Made by a program: the position numbers and the translations under genes. From assembly GCA_017694255.1 (NCBI GenBank), contig JADINC010000056.1:1-12141 (forward strand): a stretch of 12,141 nt of DNA, read 5' to 3'. The notes below the pieces were generated by a model. That model saw only the letters and a program-made list of their open reading frames with translations. It made no database searches and had not been told where the DNA came from. Positions 1 through 5,363 of this stretch are shown here, one piece after another (position 1 is the stretch's first letter; each line of letters starts with the position of its first letter). This DNA is from Candidatus Enterousia avistercoris. GTDB lineage: Bacteria; Pseudomonadota; Alphaproteobacteria; Rs-D84.

Positions 1-419
1 TTGCAAAGCAACTGGAAAAACAACTTGGCGCACGAAGATTTACGCCAGATGAGGTTATGATAGAACTTTTCGGTACAGAAGTTGGCGATGATTTTATGGA
101 TAAAGCCAATAAAGTAGACGAATATATATGGAAACAAATAGCTTTAGCCATAAAAACGGGTCAAGATGTTATATATGATGCTGGTTCTTGGTCTGCTGAT
201 GACAGAAAATATGTTATGCAAAGACTTGAAAAGCTGGGCGCTAAAGCTTTATGGCACCAAGTAAATTGTAATATAGATTTAGCAAAACAAAGAACATTAG
301 CTCGTAGTAAAGACGCAAAACAGTTGTCTGTTGATGAACGCTTTTTTGATGAAAATCTACCTAGATATAAGCCTATATCTGATTCTGAGGGCTTAGATGT
401 GGTTGTCCATAATAATTAA
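1..419 (+). CDS. P-loop (AAA_33-type) ATP-binding kinase, C-terminal part
   Basis: The reading frame is open from the window's left edge (first full codon at 3), so the gene starts outside and the ATG at 57 is probably internal. The first visible residues, AKQLEKQLGARRFTPDEV, look like the helix that follows a Walker A GKST in small P-loop kinases, so the phosphate-binding loop is just missing. Later come a DVIYDAGSWSADDRKYV segment (the 'D-G' strand and lid helix of AAA_33 proteins) and HQVNCNIDLAKQRTLARS, the usual 'vxcxxelaxxRxxxR' ending. This family phosphorylates small molecules or nucleic-acid ends, and the substrate cannot be told here. The gene is more AT-rich than its neighbours. 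A weak hairpin plus T-run follows at 468-496. Family assignment is by pattern and fairly sure; specific function is unknown. Confidence 0.7.
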   Translation, partial: AKQLEKQLGARRFTPDEVMIELFGTEVGDDFMDKANKVDEYIWKQIALAIKTGQDVIYDAGSWSADDRKYVMQRLEKLGAKALWHQVNCNIDLAKQRTLARSKDAKQLSVDERFFDENLPRYKPISDSEGLDVVVHNN

Positions 420-423
420 AAAT

Positions 424-596
424 AGTCCCTGTTATTCGCAGATAATTCCCTAATATGTTCTGAAAAATTCCCTGTTATTTTTGTAGGGATTTTTTGTGCG
501 GGGCAGGGTAAAAATACCGAAAATCTGCGGATGTGTTCTAGTCTGGGTTGTGTAAAAAATGTCCCAAAATGCCATTTTTTGCAGAAATTCCCTGTT
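424..596 (-). repeat. Short direct repeats, consensus AACAGGGAATT on the minus strand
   Basis: Four same-direction copies of a short motif are visible, read on the plus strand as agtccctgtt (424-433), aattcccta (444-452), aattccctgtt (466-476) and aattccctgtt (586-596). On the minus strand the stretch stays open as a 75-codon frame (416-643) containing KTGNF and ITGNF. I remember similar TGN-rich short frames from alphaproteobacterial intergenic and mobile-element regions, but cannot verify this here. I regard the frame as a by-product of the repeats rather than a gene. Confidence 0.5.
468..496 (+). terminator. Weak intrinsic terminator after the kinase gene
   Basis: A tccct/aggga stem (468-472-region arm and 485-489-region arm, about 11 nt loop) is followed by a run of six T. 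It lies about 50 bases past the kinase stop codon. The stem is short, so strength is doubtful, and it overlaps one of the AACAGGGAATT repeats. Confidence 0.4.
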
Positions 597-672
597 TTTG
601 ACCGTCCCGTTCGTATGTCGGGAGCAGGTCTTTCATAAGCCAAAGGTAAAAGGTTTCTTGCACCGCCAAAAT

Positions 673-702
673 AAAAAAACGCGCCCTGTGGCGTGATTTT
701 TA
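673..702. terminator. Bidirectional hairpin terminator
   Basis: The stem cgcgcc (680-685) / ggcgtg (690-695), with one G-T pair and a CTGT loop, is flanked by an A-run on the left (673-679) and a T-run on the right (697-701). It has terminator form in both directions. No gene abuts it directly. It could end read-through from the kinase gene or stop leftward DUF488 transcripts. Confidence 0.65.
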
Positions 703-958
703 TCGTGTTTGATAATATGGATTCGATCCCGGGGCTTTGTTTTTAGCAACACTTCCGCCACTTTTTATCAGCGAAGTTACCAGTATGTCCCACAAAGTTA
801 TCAAATAATAGAATAGTTCACCACTTACATACAATGACCAATTACGACATCCTGATTATATATGTACTGTTGGGGTAATAGTCATATGTTTGCATAAGAA
901 AGAAGTATTTTTTATACCGCTGCATGCGTTGTTATATGCAATATATGAATAATCGTGG

Positions 959-1384
959 TTACAAATGCACAATCTCAACGTCGGGAATTTGCTCTGCTAT
1001 GTATTCGGCGGCGAGCCTGCGGTGGCATTGTGTGGCACTTTTCTCGGTGCATAACAGGCAAACGCGGTCAAGCGCATCGGATGCGATCCCTGCGGTCGGG
1101 TGGTGTGTGGACAACAATTCACGATACATGCGTTCATAATCAGGCCATGTGATGCGACCGTCTTTATATCCAGACAGGATTTCGGCGGTTGGCGCAAATT
1201 CCGGGTGATATTCGTATCGCGGCCCCAGCACACCCGCCAAACTGTCACCACTATAGAATGGCACGTATGTGCTTGTCCGCCACAGGCGTATGTCCCAGAC
1301 GGTTCGCACACGCACCGCGTTTAGTACATCCAGAAACGCGTCAGGACTTTTACCACTGAAACCAATCGTAAAAATCTTTGCCAT
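959..1384 (-). CDS. DUF488 family protein
   Basis: This 141-residue protein matches the DUF488 family in length and landmarks: MAKIFTIGFSGKS at the start (the family's 'TIGhS' opening), a DIR motif at 31-33, and the C-terminal CLLCTEKSATQCHRRL at 109-124 (family pattern 'LLCaEkdp..CHR'). The conserved Cys-112, Cys-120 and His-121 suggest a metal- or thiol-based site, but no reaction is established for the family. The ATG at 1384 comes one base after the TGA of the upstream dual-OB frame (1386-1388), so translation is probably coupled and the two form one leftward operon. DUF488 proteins are often found beside nucleic-acid or defence-type genes; that context is suggestive only. Identification is confident, function unknown. 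Confidence 0.85.
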   Translation of the reverse strand: MAKIFTIGFSGKSPDAFLDVLNAVRVRTVWDIRLWRTSTYVPFYSGDSLAGVLGPRYEYHPEFAPTAEILSGYKDGRITWPDYERMYRELLSTHHPTAGIASDALDRVCLLCTEKSATQCHRRLAAEYIAEQIPDVEIVHL

Positions 1385-1385
1385 A

Positions 1386-2037
1386 TCAGTACAAAAATAG
1401 CCCGTTTAACATCAAATAGCAATGATTTTCCTGCATTAGGAACTTTCGCGCCAATCCTATGCGACAATGGGCATACTGACTGGCGGTAACAGCGTTATTC
1501 AAACTTGTGACATCTTTATCTTTTTCGAATATATCGCGCAAATACTTGCAGCTTACCTTTAACTCATATGTTTGTTTAGAATAGTCCGTAATACGGGCGC
1601 GTAATTTACCGTCTTCGGTAAAGAATTCAATATTGTATGCCGGTATCAATATGGCGCCTAATGAAGGGCATTTGGTTTTCTGGGGTACATAGGGTATTTT
1701 CTTTGACGTGATGATGAAATATGCCCTGGATATCTTTGGATACGTTGTCGCGTAAGGTATTTGCCAGATCTTTACCTGCTTCAAATTCCCGTAAAACCTC
1801 AATAGAGTCAAAATCGATATTCACATCCTCGGTTCGGTGTGGGTAATCCCGTGGCTCTTTAAATTCTTCGTTATCAACCAGTATTTCGCAATATGTGGCC
1901 GGGACTTGATTGGCGTTCCAATAACCGCCATCAATCATCAGGCGCTTCATGCGTTTTTCATAGGTGTCAAACCCGGCAATGCAAAATTTTTCTTTCATGC
2001 ATGTTATGTCGGAAATGACGATATGTGACTTTTTCAT
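1386..2037 (-). pseudogene. Dual-OB-domain-like protein gene split by a +1 frameshift
   Basis: Two overlapping leftward frames make one sensible protein of about 216 residues if the frame changes once near 1671-1685. The first runs from the ATG at 2037 (MKKSHIVISD..., with aaaggt seven bases upstream) through ...KENTLCTPENQ. The second continues KCPSLGAILIPAYNIEFFTEDGKLRA...YELKVSCKYLRDI... to the stop at 1386. The first half carries CIAGFDTYEKRMKRLM and the second SLGAI...LRA...YEL.V, resembling the two halves of the 'dual OB domain' family; this match is from memory and moderate. The switch point holds homopolymers (G4 at 1682-1685, T4 at 1676-1679), so an assembly error, a recent mutation or a +1 slip on CCCC are all possible. 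The tight junction with DUF488 argues that the gene was intact very recently. Confidence 0.6.
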
Positions 2038-2057
2038 AATTATTACCTTTGGGTAAT

Positions 2058-2086
2058 AAAAAAGCCCCGCCGACATTGGGCGGAGC
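2058..2086 (-). terminator. Strong terminator-like hairpin in the leader of the dual-OB gene
   Basis: Read leftward, the stem arms 2086-2079 and 2071-2064 (8 positions, one mismatch, GC-rich) enclose a 7-nt loop and are followed by six T (2063-2058). It sits only about 20 bases ahead of the ATG at 2037, downstream of the promoter at 2130-2158. It would therefore terminate transcripts before the gene unless controlled. Confidence 0.65.
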
Positions 2087-2089
2087 AAG

Positions 2090-2112
2090 AAAAAAACGGC
2101 GACAAAATCGCC
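2090..2112 (-). terminator. Second, smaller terminator-like hairpin in the same leader
   Basis: Leftward, ggcga (2112-2108) pairs perfectly with tcgcc (2102-2098) around a 5-nt loop and is followed, after one G, by seven T (2096-2090). It lies about ten bases from the predicted transcript start and just ahead of the stronger hairpin at 2058-2086. Confidence 0.5.
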
Positions 2113-2129
2113 TGCTTAATTTGATAAAT

Positions 2130-2158
2130 ATTATATCAAAAATTGGCTAAAAAATCAA
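2130..2158 (-). promoter_or_regulatory. Sigma-70-type promoter for the dual-OB/DUF488 operon
   Basis: On the minus strand, TTGATT (2158-2153) is followed by a 17-base spacer and a perfect TATAAT (2135-2130). The predicted start is near 2123, giving a leader of about 85 nt that contains both terminator-like hairpins. The same TTGATT-17-TATAAT arrangement appears ahead of the YjbR gene. Confidence 0.6.
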
Positions 2159-2309
2159 TAGAAAAGATATATTTTTCAAAGTATCAGAAAAATTATCAAG
2201 TTCTTGCTTGATTTTTTTCATTTTTATTCCTGATTTATTAAATAAATCAAATTAATATCTTGTTGTTCAAAAAAGATACATTCTTTACACTTTAGTCGTT
2301 ATAATAAAT

Positions 2310-2337
2310 TTGACAAATGCAGTGTTTTTTGTATTAT
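2310..2337 (+). promoter_or_regulatory. Promoter for the HExxH protein gene
   Basis: A perfect TTGACA (2310-2315), a 16-base spacer and TATTAT (2332-2337) precede the gene at 2363. The predicted start near 2344 gives a short leader with an AGGA ribosome-binding site at 2353-2356, six bases before the ATG. Confidence 0.65.
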
Positions 2338-2362
2338 TGCGCGTGATTAAACAGGATTACAA

Positions 2363-3169
2363 ATGAAAATAGAATACCAGCGTATAACAATTAATTCAAA
2401 AAACATAAATGAATATGAAAATGGGCTGTTGGGTGGTCGTGCTGAATGTCCAATGAGTTTTACTAATCAACAACCAGCCGGGCAAAATGTACCGGAAGAA
2501 AAAGTAATTATATACAGTTATGATTTTGCCCCTGATATAGATATAAAAGTGTGGGCGCCATTGTATAAATTAGCCTGTCAGATTAACGCGACCCAGGATA
2601 AATTGCTGGCGCATGAATTACAGCATGTACACAATAACAGATTCATCCACCCGTTTGCGTTAAGTAATGGAAATCCATTTGCATTTATTGCACTGGTAAG
2701 TTTAGATGAAATTTCTGCATGTGTTGCGGGGGAATTATATGATTTGCGCGCCAGGTCAAAAACGGTAAACAAACCAAATTTGATGTCTGGTCTGGGTGCG
2801 GGCAAGGTTGGAACGGCATTAAATCGTGCAATTGATTCGTTTGCCGAAGATAATTTAGCATTCTATTTAGACTATGGTGTTGATAAATATAAAAATATAA
2901 TTGATGGCTTGACGAAAAAACACGCTAACACAGCATTACTGCTGGAACTTTTAGAAATGCGAAATTATATTTTAGATCAAAATCCAGATATCATACGTAT
3001 GGCATCATATACGCCACAATTCATGAACGCGATTGATCATTATTTTACATTTGATGGGGAATCCATTGCAGATCGCGCTTCGCGCAGTGCGCTGGTTAAA
3101 GCAAGTAAAAAGTTCAATCGTCTAGAACCGCATATATTTGCTGCTGCGCGTAAATGTATTGGGCGATAA
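2363..3169 (+). CDS. Putative HExxH zinc metallopeptidase-like protein
   Basis: A 268-residue protein with HELQH at 84-88, the classic zinc-binding HExxH motif in a helix (TQDKLLAHELQHVHNN). It is followed about 28 residues later by DEISACVAGE (115-124), whose Glu-116 is well placed as the third, downstream zinc ligand of a gluzincin-like site. No signal peptide or membrane segment is visible at the N-terminus, so it is probably cytoplasmic or exported by a non-Sec route. The C-terminal half (140-268) is helical and has no motif I recognise. The gene has its own promoter, a good ribosome-binding site and a strong terminator, so it is a single-gene unit. Substrate and role are unknown; peptidase activity is inferred from the motif alone. 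Confidence 0.6.
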   Translation: MKIEYQRITINSKNINEYENGLLGGRAECPMSFTNQQPAGQNVPEEKVIIYSYDFAPDIDIKVWAPLYKLACQINATQDKLLAHELQHVHNNRFIHPFALSNGNPFAFIALVSLDEISACVAGELYDLRARSKTVNKPNLMSGLGAGKVGTALNRAIDSFAEDNLAFYLDYGVDKYKNIIDGLTKKHANTALLLELLEMRNYILDQNPDIIRMASYTPQFMNAIDHYFTFDGESIADRASRSALVKASKKFNRLEPHIFAAARKCIGR

Positions 3170-3194
3170 CGCTAAACAGGTGTTCCGACTGTGT

Positions 3195-3227
3195 GCCCAG
3201 TGTGTATCACTGGGCCGTTTTCTTTTT
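3195..3227 (+). terminator. Strong intrinsic terminator of the HExxH protein gene
   Basis: A perfect 8-bp stem gcccagtg (3195-3202) / cactgggc (3208-3215) with a TGTAT loop is followed by a T-rich tract (3218-3227). It begins 26 bases past the stop at 3169. The stop codon of the facing YjbR gene (3207-3209) lies across the loop/stem edge, so the hairpin doubles as the end of that coding region. Confidence 0.8.
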
Positions 3228-3575
3228 TACGGTTTCATAACTGGTGTCTAATAAAGCACAAATTTGCGATAATTCAACCGTCCCGTCCAGCAGTACAGAA
3301 ACCCACATGCCACCCATGTGATACCCGCGTAAAAATCCATTTTCCCCGCGCAGCACATTATACAGTCCCGCGGGCACACGTACATTTAAAATGTCGACAT
3401 CGCCATCCCCCGTCATCCCCAGTCGTCCACGTGCCACATTCATAATCACGCCATACCACTTTTTGTTATCCCCACGGCGCAGCACCGCATATCGTGGCCA
3501 TCGCGCCCACAGGTATTCTGGTCGTGTTTTATATTTTTTGTGCGCATAATCAATTACAGAATCACGATATGTCAT
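3207..3575 (-). CDS. MmcQ/YjbR family protein
   Basis: This 122-residue protein has the family's order of motifs: PEYLWARWPRYAVLRRGDNKKWYGVIM (19-45), the GDGDVDILNVRV strand (57-67), the FLRGYHMGGMWVSVLLDG core (81-98) and a C-terminal short helix (ELSQICALLDTSY). MmcQ/YjbR proteins have a small alpha/beta fold sometimes described as DNA-binding; a cellular role is not established. The ATG at 3575 is chosen because AGGGA lies eight bases upstream; the longer frame to 3593 lacks such a site. It is a single-gene unit with its own promoter (3595-3623). Its last codons overlap the terminator of the facing gene. Confidence 0.88.
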   Translation of the reverse strand: MTYRDSVIDYAHKKYKTRPEYLWARWPRYAVLRRGDNKKWYGVIMNVARGRLGMTGDGDVDILNVRVPAGLYNVLRGENGFLRGYHMGGMWVSVLLDGTVELSQICALLDTSYETVKKKTAQ

Positions 3576-3594
3576 ATTAAAAATCCCTGGCACA

Positions 3595-3623
3595 ATTATA
3601 ACCAGTCATGTGATTTAAATCAA
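3595..3623 (-). promoter_or_regulatory. Promoter for the YjbR gene
   Basis: Leftward TTGATT (3623-3618), a 17-base spacer and a perfect TATAAT (3600-3595) predict a start near 3588, 13 bases before the ATG. The -35 overlaps the 12-bp palindrome tgatttaaatca (3611-3622), which may be an operator shared with the divergent invertase gene. Confidence 0.65.
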
Positions 3624-3644
3624 TAAACACAAAAAGGCAAAACA

Positions 3645-4238
3645 ATGATATACGGCTATATTCGTGTCAGCACTGACAAACAAGATTGTGAAAATCAAAA
3701 ATTGGGCATAGAAGCCAAAGCACACACCATGGGAATACGCATAGATAAATACGTCCAAGACGCGGGCATATCTGGTTCGCGCGACCCGTCCCAGCGCGCA
3801 TTGGGTGGGTGTCTGGCAGAATTGGGCCCTGATGACGTGATAATTTGCAGTGAAATTTCCCGTTTAGGACGTAAGTTATTTATGGTAATGCGTATTCTGG
3901 AATATATTATGAGCCGTGGCGCAAAACTGTACACGGTCAAAGACGATTTTATCCTGGGCGATAATATCCAGAGCAAGGTCCTGGCGTTTGCATTTGGTCT
4001 GGCGGCGGAAATAGAGCGTGATTTAATCAGCAAACGCACCAAGGAAGCCCTGGCGGCGCGAAAACAGGCCGGTTATTACCTGGGGCGTGCCCGTGGCAGT
4101 AAAAACAAACATAACAAACTGGACCCATACACAGATTTTATAAAACAGCAACTGGCGCGCGGGTGCCCACAGTACAGAATTGCCCAGAAACTGAACGTTT
4201 GTCCGTTAACCCTGCGCCGGTTTATCAGTAATTTCTGA
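3645..4238 (+). CDS. Mpi/Hin-like serine DNA invertase (site-specific recombinase)
   Basis: A 197-residue small serine recombinase. The catalytic domain opens with MIYGYIRVST (nucleophile Ser-9, Arg-7), continues with SEISRLGR (69-76) and ends in the long E helix AEIERDLISKRTKEALAA (121-138). The linker YYLGRARGSKNKHNKLDPY and a C-terminal helix-turn-helix (about 175-196, PQYRIAQKLNVCPLTLRRF) follow. DCENQK, GSKNK-LDPY and the length match the Bacteroides Mpi group of invertases, which flip several short promoter segments. AAAGG sits seven bases before the ATG. The last codons (Ser-Asn-Phe-stop) lie inside the left 26-bp site of an inverted pair, as expected of an invertase next to its own switch. 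No phage or transposon genes accompany it. Family assignment is very sure; the inversion role is inferred from context. Confidence 0.9.
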   Translation: MIYGYIRVSTDKQDCENQKLGIEAKAHTMGIRIDKYVQDAGISGSRDPSQRALGGCLAELGPDDVIICSEISRLGRKLFMVMRILEYIMSRGAKLYTVKDDFILGDNIQSKVLAFAFGLAAEIERDLISKRTKEALAARKQAGYYLGRARGSKNKHNKLDPYTDFIKQQLARGCPQYRIAQKLNVCPLTLRRFISNF

Positions 4239-4254
4239 CCAGGGTTTAAAATTA
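4229..4254 (+). repeat. Left 26-bp inverted site (candidate crossover site)
   Basis: This copy pairs with 4314-4339 in opposite orientation. The innermost 17 bp (4238-4254) match perfectly and the outer part differs at two of nine positions. The site is itself an imperfect dyad: 9 of 13 positions of one half match the other. The centre reads GACC-AG-GGTTT, with AG (4241-4242) the expected two-base crossover. It overlaps the invertase's last codons, and the cut point lies three bases past the stop, so inversion would leave the protein unchanged. Confidence 0.75.
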
Positions 4255-4327
4255 ATAGTACAACGTTCCTAATGTTATACAGAAATTACGCGAATGTCAA
4301 CCAGGTATATATGTAATTTTAAACCCT
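4241..4327. promoter_or_regulatory. Candidate invertible promoter segment (drawn OFF)
   Basis: This is the segment between the two crossover centres. Its best promoter is on the minus strand: a perfect TTGACA (4300-4295) with TATAAC (4279-4274) after 15 bases, or TAACAT after 17. As drawn it fires left into the 3' end of the invertase gene. After inversion it would fire right, starting near 4301, into the glycosyltransferase operon. The plus strand now holds only TATATA (4306-4311) without a fitting -35. The short spacer and short segment are caveats. Function is inferred from the invertase, the matching sites and the promoter orientation. Confidence 0.65.
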
Positions 4328-4339
4328 GGTTTGAAATTA
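4314..4339 (-). repeat. Right 26-bp inverted site (candidate crossover site)
   Basis: Read on the minus strand, the centre is AAACC-AG-GGTTT, almost the hix/gix/cix core of the Hin/Gin/Cin invertases (AAACC-AA-GGTTT or AAACC-GA-GGTTT). The asymmetric central AG (plus-strand CT at 4326-4327) equals that of the left site in opposite orientation, so strands would rejoin only by inversion. Centre-to-centre spacing is about 85 bp, close to eight helical turns. Confidence 0.75.
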
Positions 4340-4359
4340 CAGTACGGCATTTCGTTCAC

Positions 4360-4429
4360 GGGTGGATGCGATATTGCGCAAGCGTATCGGAATTGGTTTT
4401 CTAAGTCCCAATTGTTTGAACATCCACCC
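4360..4429 (+). other. Predicted structured leader RNA of the glycosyltransferase operon
   Basis: The closing stem gggtggatg (4360-4368) / catccaccc (4421-4429) is perfect over 9 bp. It encloses two further hairpins, cgata/tatcg (4369-4373, 4385-4389) and aattgg/ccaatt (4391-4396, 4408-4413). Together they form a 70-nt three-way junction ending 14 bases before the G-run ribosome-binding site. It matches no riboswitch I know, and no T-arm makes it a tRNA. A weak promoter match (TTGTTT-17-TATAAC, 4412-4440) overlaps its end but would leave almost no leader. Confidence 0.45.
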
Positions 4430-4454
4430 CATTGTATAACCCCGGGGGGCCACC

Positions 4455-5363
4455 ATGCCACGTGTATCAGTATTGATGCCGGCGTATAATTCTGAAAAAT
4501 ATATTGCCACGGCGATAGAAAGCATTTTAAACCAAAACTTTTCTGATTTTGAATTCATCATAATTAATGACGGTTCAACCGATAACACCGCAAAAATAGT
4601 ACGCCAATACGCCCGCCAAGACCCCAGAATTAAATTCATTGATAATAAAAAGAATCGTGGTCTGATTGCGGTGTTGAACATGGGACTGGATTTATGCACC
4701 GGCGAATATATCGCCCGCATGGACAGCGATGATATTTCGCGTCCCCAGCGTTTTAAATTACAGGTTGAATACATGGATGCGCACCCAGAATGTGGCGTGG
4801 TCAGCGCATGGATACAAAAATTTGGCCCAACAATTCCGCGTCCAGAAATTGATAAATATATGCCGACGGTTAAATTATTGGACCTGGTGTTGTATGGTTC
4901 ACGCGTATCGCACCCCGCGGCAATGATACGCGCGTCTGTATTGCGTGATAACAATATATATTATGACCCGGCATATCCACATGCCGAAGATTATGCCCTG
5001 TGGGCGTCAATTGCGCAATTTGCCGAACTACATAATCTGCAGACGGTGCTGCTGGACTATCGCTGGCACGATACGAATGTGTCAGTTGTGCACAGAGATA
5101 TTCAACACGACAGTGCACATCGTATTCAACGGGATTTGTTGTCAAAATATTTAAGCAAATCGACCGATGTTCAAAAATTTATAGACATGACACACGAAAC
5201 CAATCAGCACGCTTGGCTGTTTTGGATATTGCCCATTATTCGGCGGAAACAATATACATTGTCTAAAGTAAAATACTATCTGTTTGAAAAATTACCATTT
5301 ATTAAAATCCAGGATAATGGAATCTATTTGTTCGATAGAATAAAGATAGGAGTTATAAAATGA
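4455..5363 (+). CDS. GT2-family glycosyltransferase
   Basis: A 302-residue GT-A fold glycosyltransferase. The nucleotide-sugar-binding start is MPRVSVLMPAYNSEKYI; INDGSTD (37-43) and the metal-binding MDSDD (89-93, DXD type) follow. HPAAMIR (153-159), the acceptor-side AEDYALW (177-183, with Glu-178/Asp-179 as the likely catalytic-base ED pair) and YRWHDTNVS (202-210) complete the GT2 pattern. The C-terminal 80 residues are basic and may touch the membrane. It should transfer one sugar to a lipid-linked or LPS-type glycan in the cytoplasm; donor and acceptor cannot be read from sequence. The ATG follows a run of six G (4443-4448) acting as ribosome-binding site, and an in-frame stop at 4438-4440 excludes a longer start. 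It is the first gene of a three-gene operon and overlaps the next by 4 bp (ATGA). Confidence 0.9.
   Translation: MPRVSVLMPAYNSEKYIATAIESILNQNFSDFEFIIINDGSTDNTAKIVRQYARQDPRIKFIDNKKNRGLIAVLNMGLDLCTGEYIARMDSDDISRPQRFKLQVEYMDAHPECGVVSAWIQKFGPTIPRPEIDKYMPTVKLLDLVLYGSRVSHPAAMIRASVLRDNNIYYDPAYPHAEDYALWASIAQFAELHNLQTVLLDYRWHDTNVSVVHRDIQHDSAHRIQRDLLSKYLSKSTDVQKFIDMTHETNQHAWLFWILPIIRRKQYTLSKVKYYLFEKLPFIKIQDNGIYLFDRIKIGVIK

Larger units (their letters stand above)
420..958. other. Gene-poor stretch between kinase and DUF488 genes
   Basis: About 540 bases with no convincing gene. The left half (420-600) holds the AACAGGGAATT repeats and a weak terminator. The middle (673-702) holds a good bidirectional hairpin. 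At 708-715 and 798-805 there is an 8-bp inverted repeat (tttgataa/ttatcaaa) enclosing a T-arm-like ggattcgatccc, but no cloverleaf folds around it. From 806 to 958 the sequence is AT-rich and I see nothing coding. Confidence 0.6.
2113..2362. other. AT-rich divergent intergenic region
   Basis: Very AT-rich spacer between the leftward dual-OB operon and the rightward metallopeptidase-like gene. It carries one promoter in each direction (2130-2158 leftward, 2310-2337 rightward). It also has a 9-bp inverted repeat at 2231-2249 (tgatttatt/aataaatca), which could be an operator, and a weak plus-strand hairpin with a T-run at 2195-2218 (atcaag/cttgat). No reading frame looks coding. Confidence 0.5.

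Noticed and set aside
416..643. 75-codon minus-strand frame with KTGNF/ITGNF
   Set aside because: It is explained by the AACAGGGAATT repeats; no ribosome-binding site or domain, and composition is not gene-like.
708..805. T-arm-like ggattcgatccc inside an 8-bp inverted repeat
   Set aside because: No acceptor, D or anticodon stem can be fitted on either strand, and the loop does not place TTC correctly, so not a tRNA or tmRNA end.
3578..3603. Resemblance of aatccctgg upstream of the invertase to the 26-bp crossover sites
   Set aside because: Only about nine bases agree and only with a gap; the dyad and central AG are missing. It overlaps the YjbR ribosome-binding site, which explains AGGGA.
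4360..4429. The structured leader as a tRNA gene
   Set aside because: It has three stems only, no T-arm and no CCA-like end; size alone is not enough.
4412..4440. Fixed promoter (TTGTTT-17-TATAAC) directly before the GT2 gene
   Set aside because: The -35 is weak and the transcript would start inside or after the G-run ribosome-binding site, leaving no usable leader.
4337..4954. Long minus-strand frame across the GT2 gene start
   Set aside because: Shadow of the glycosyltransferase coding strand; no start signal or family match.
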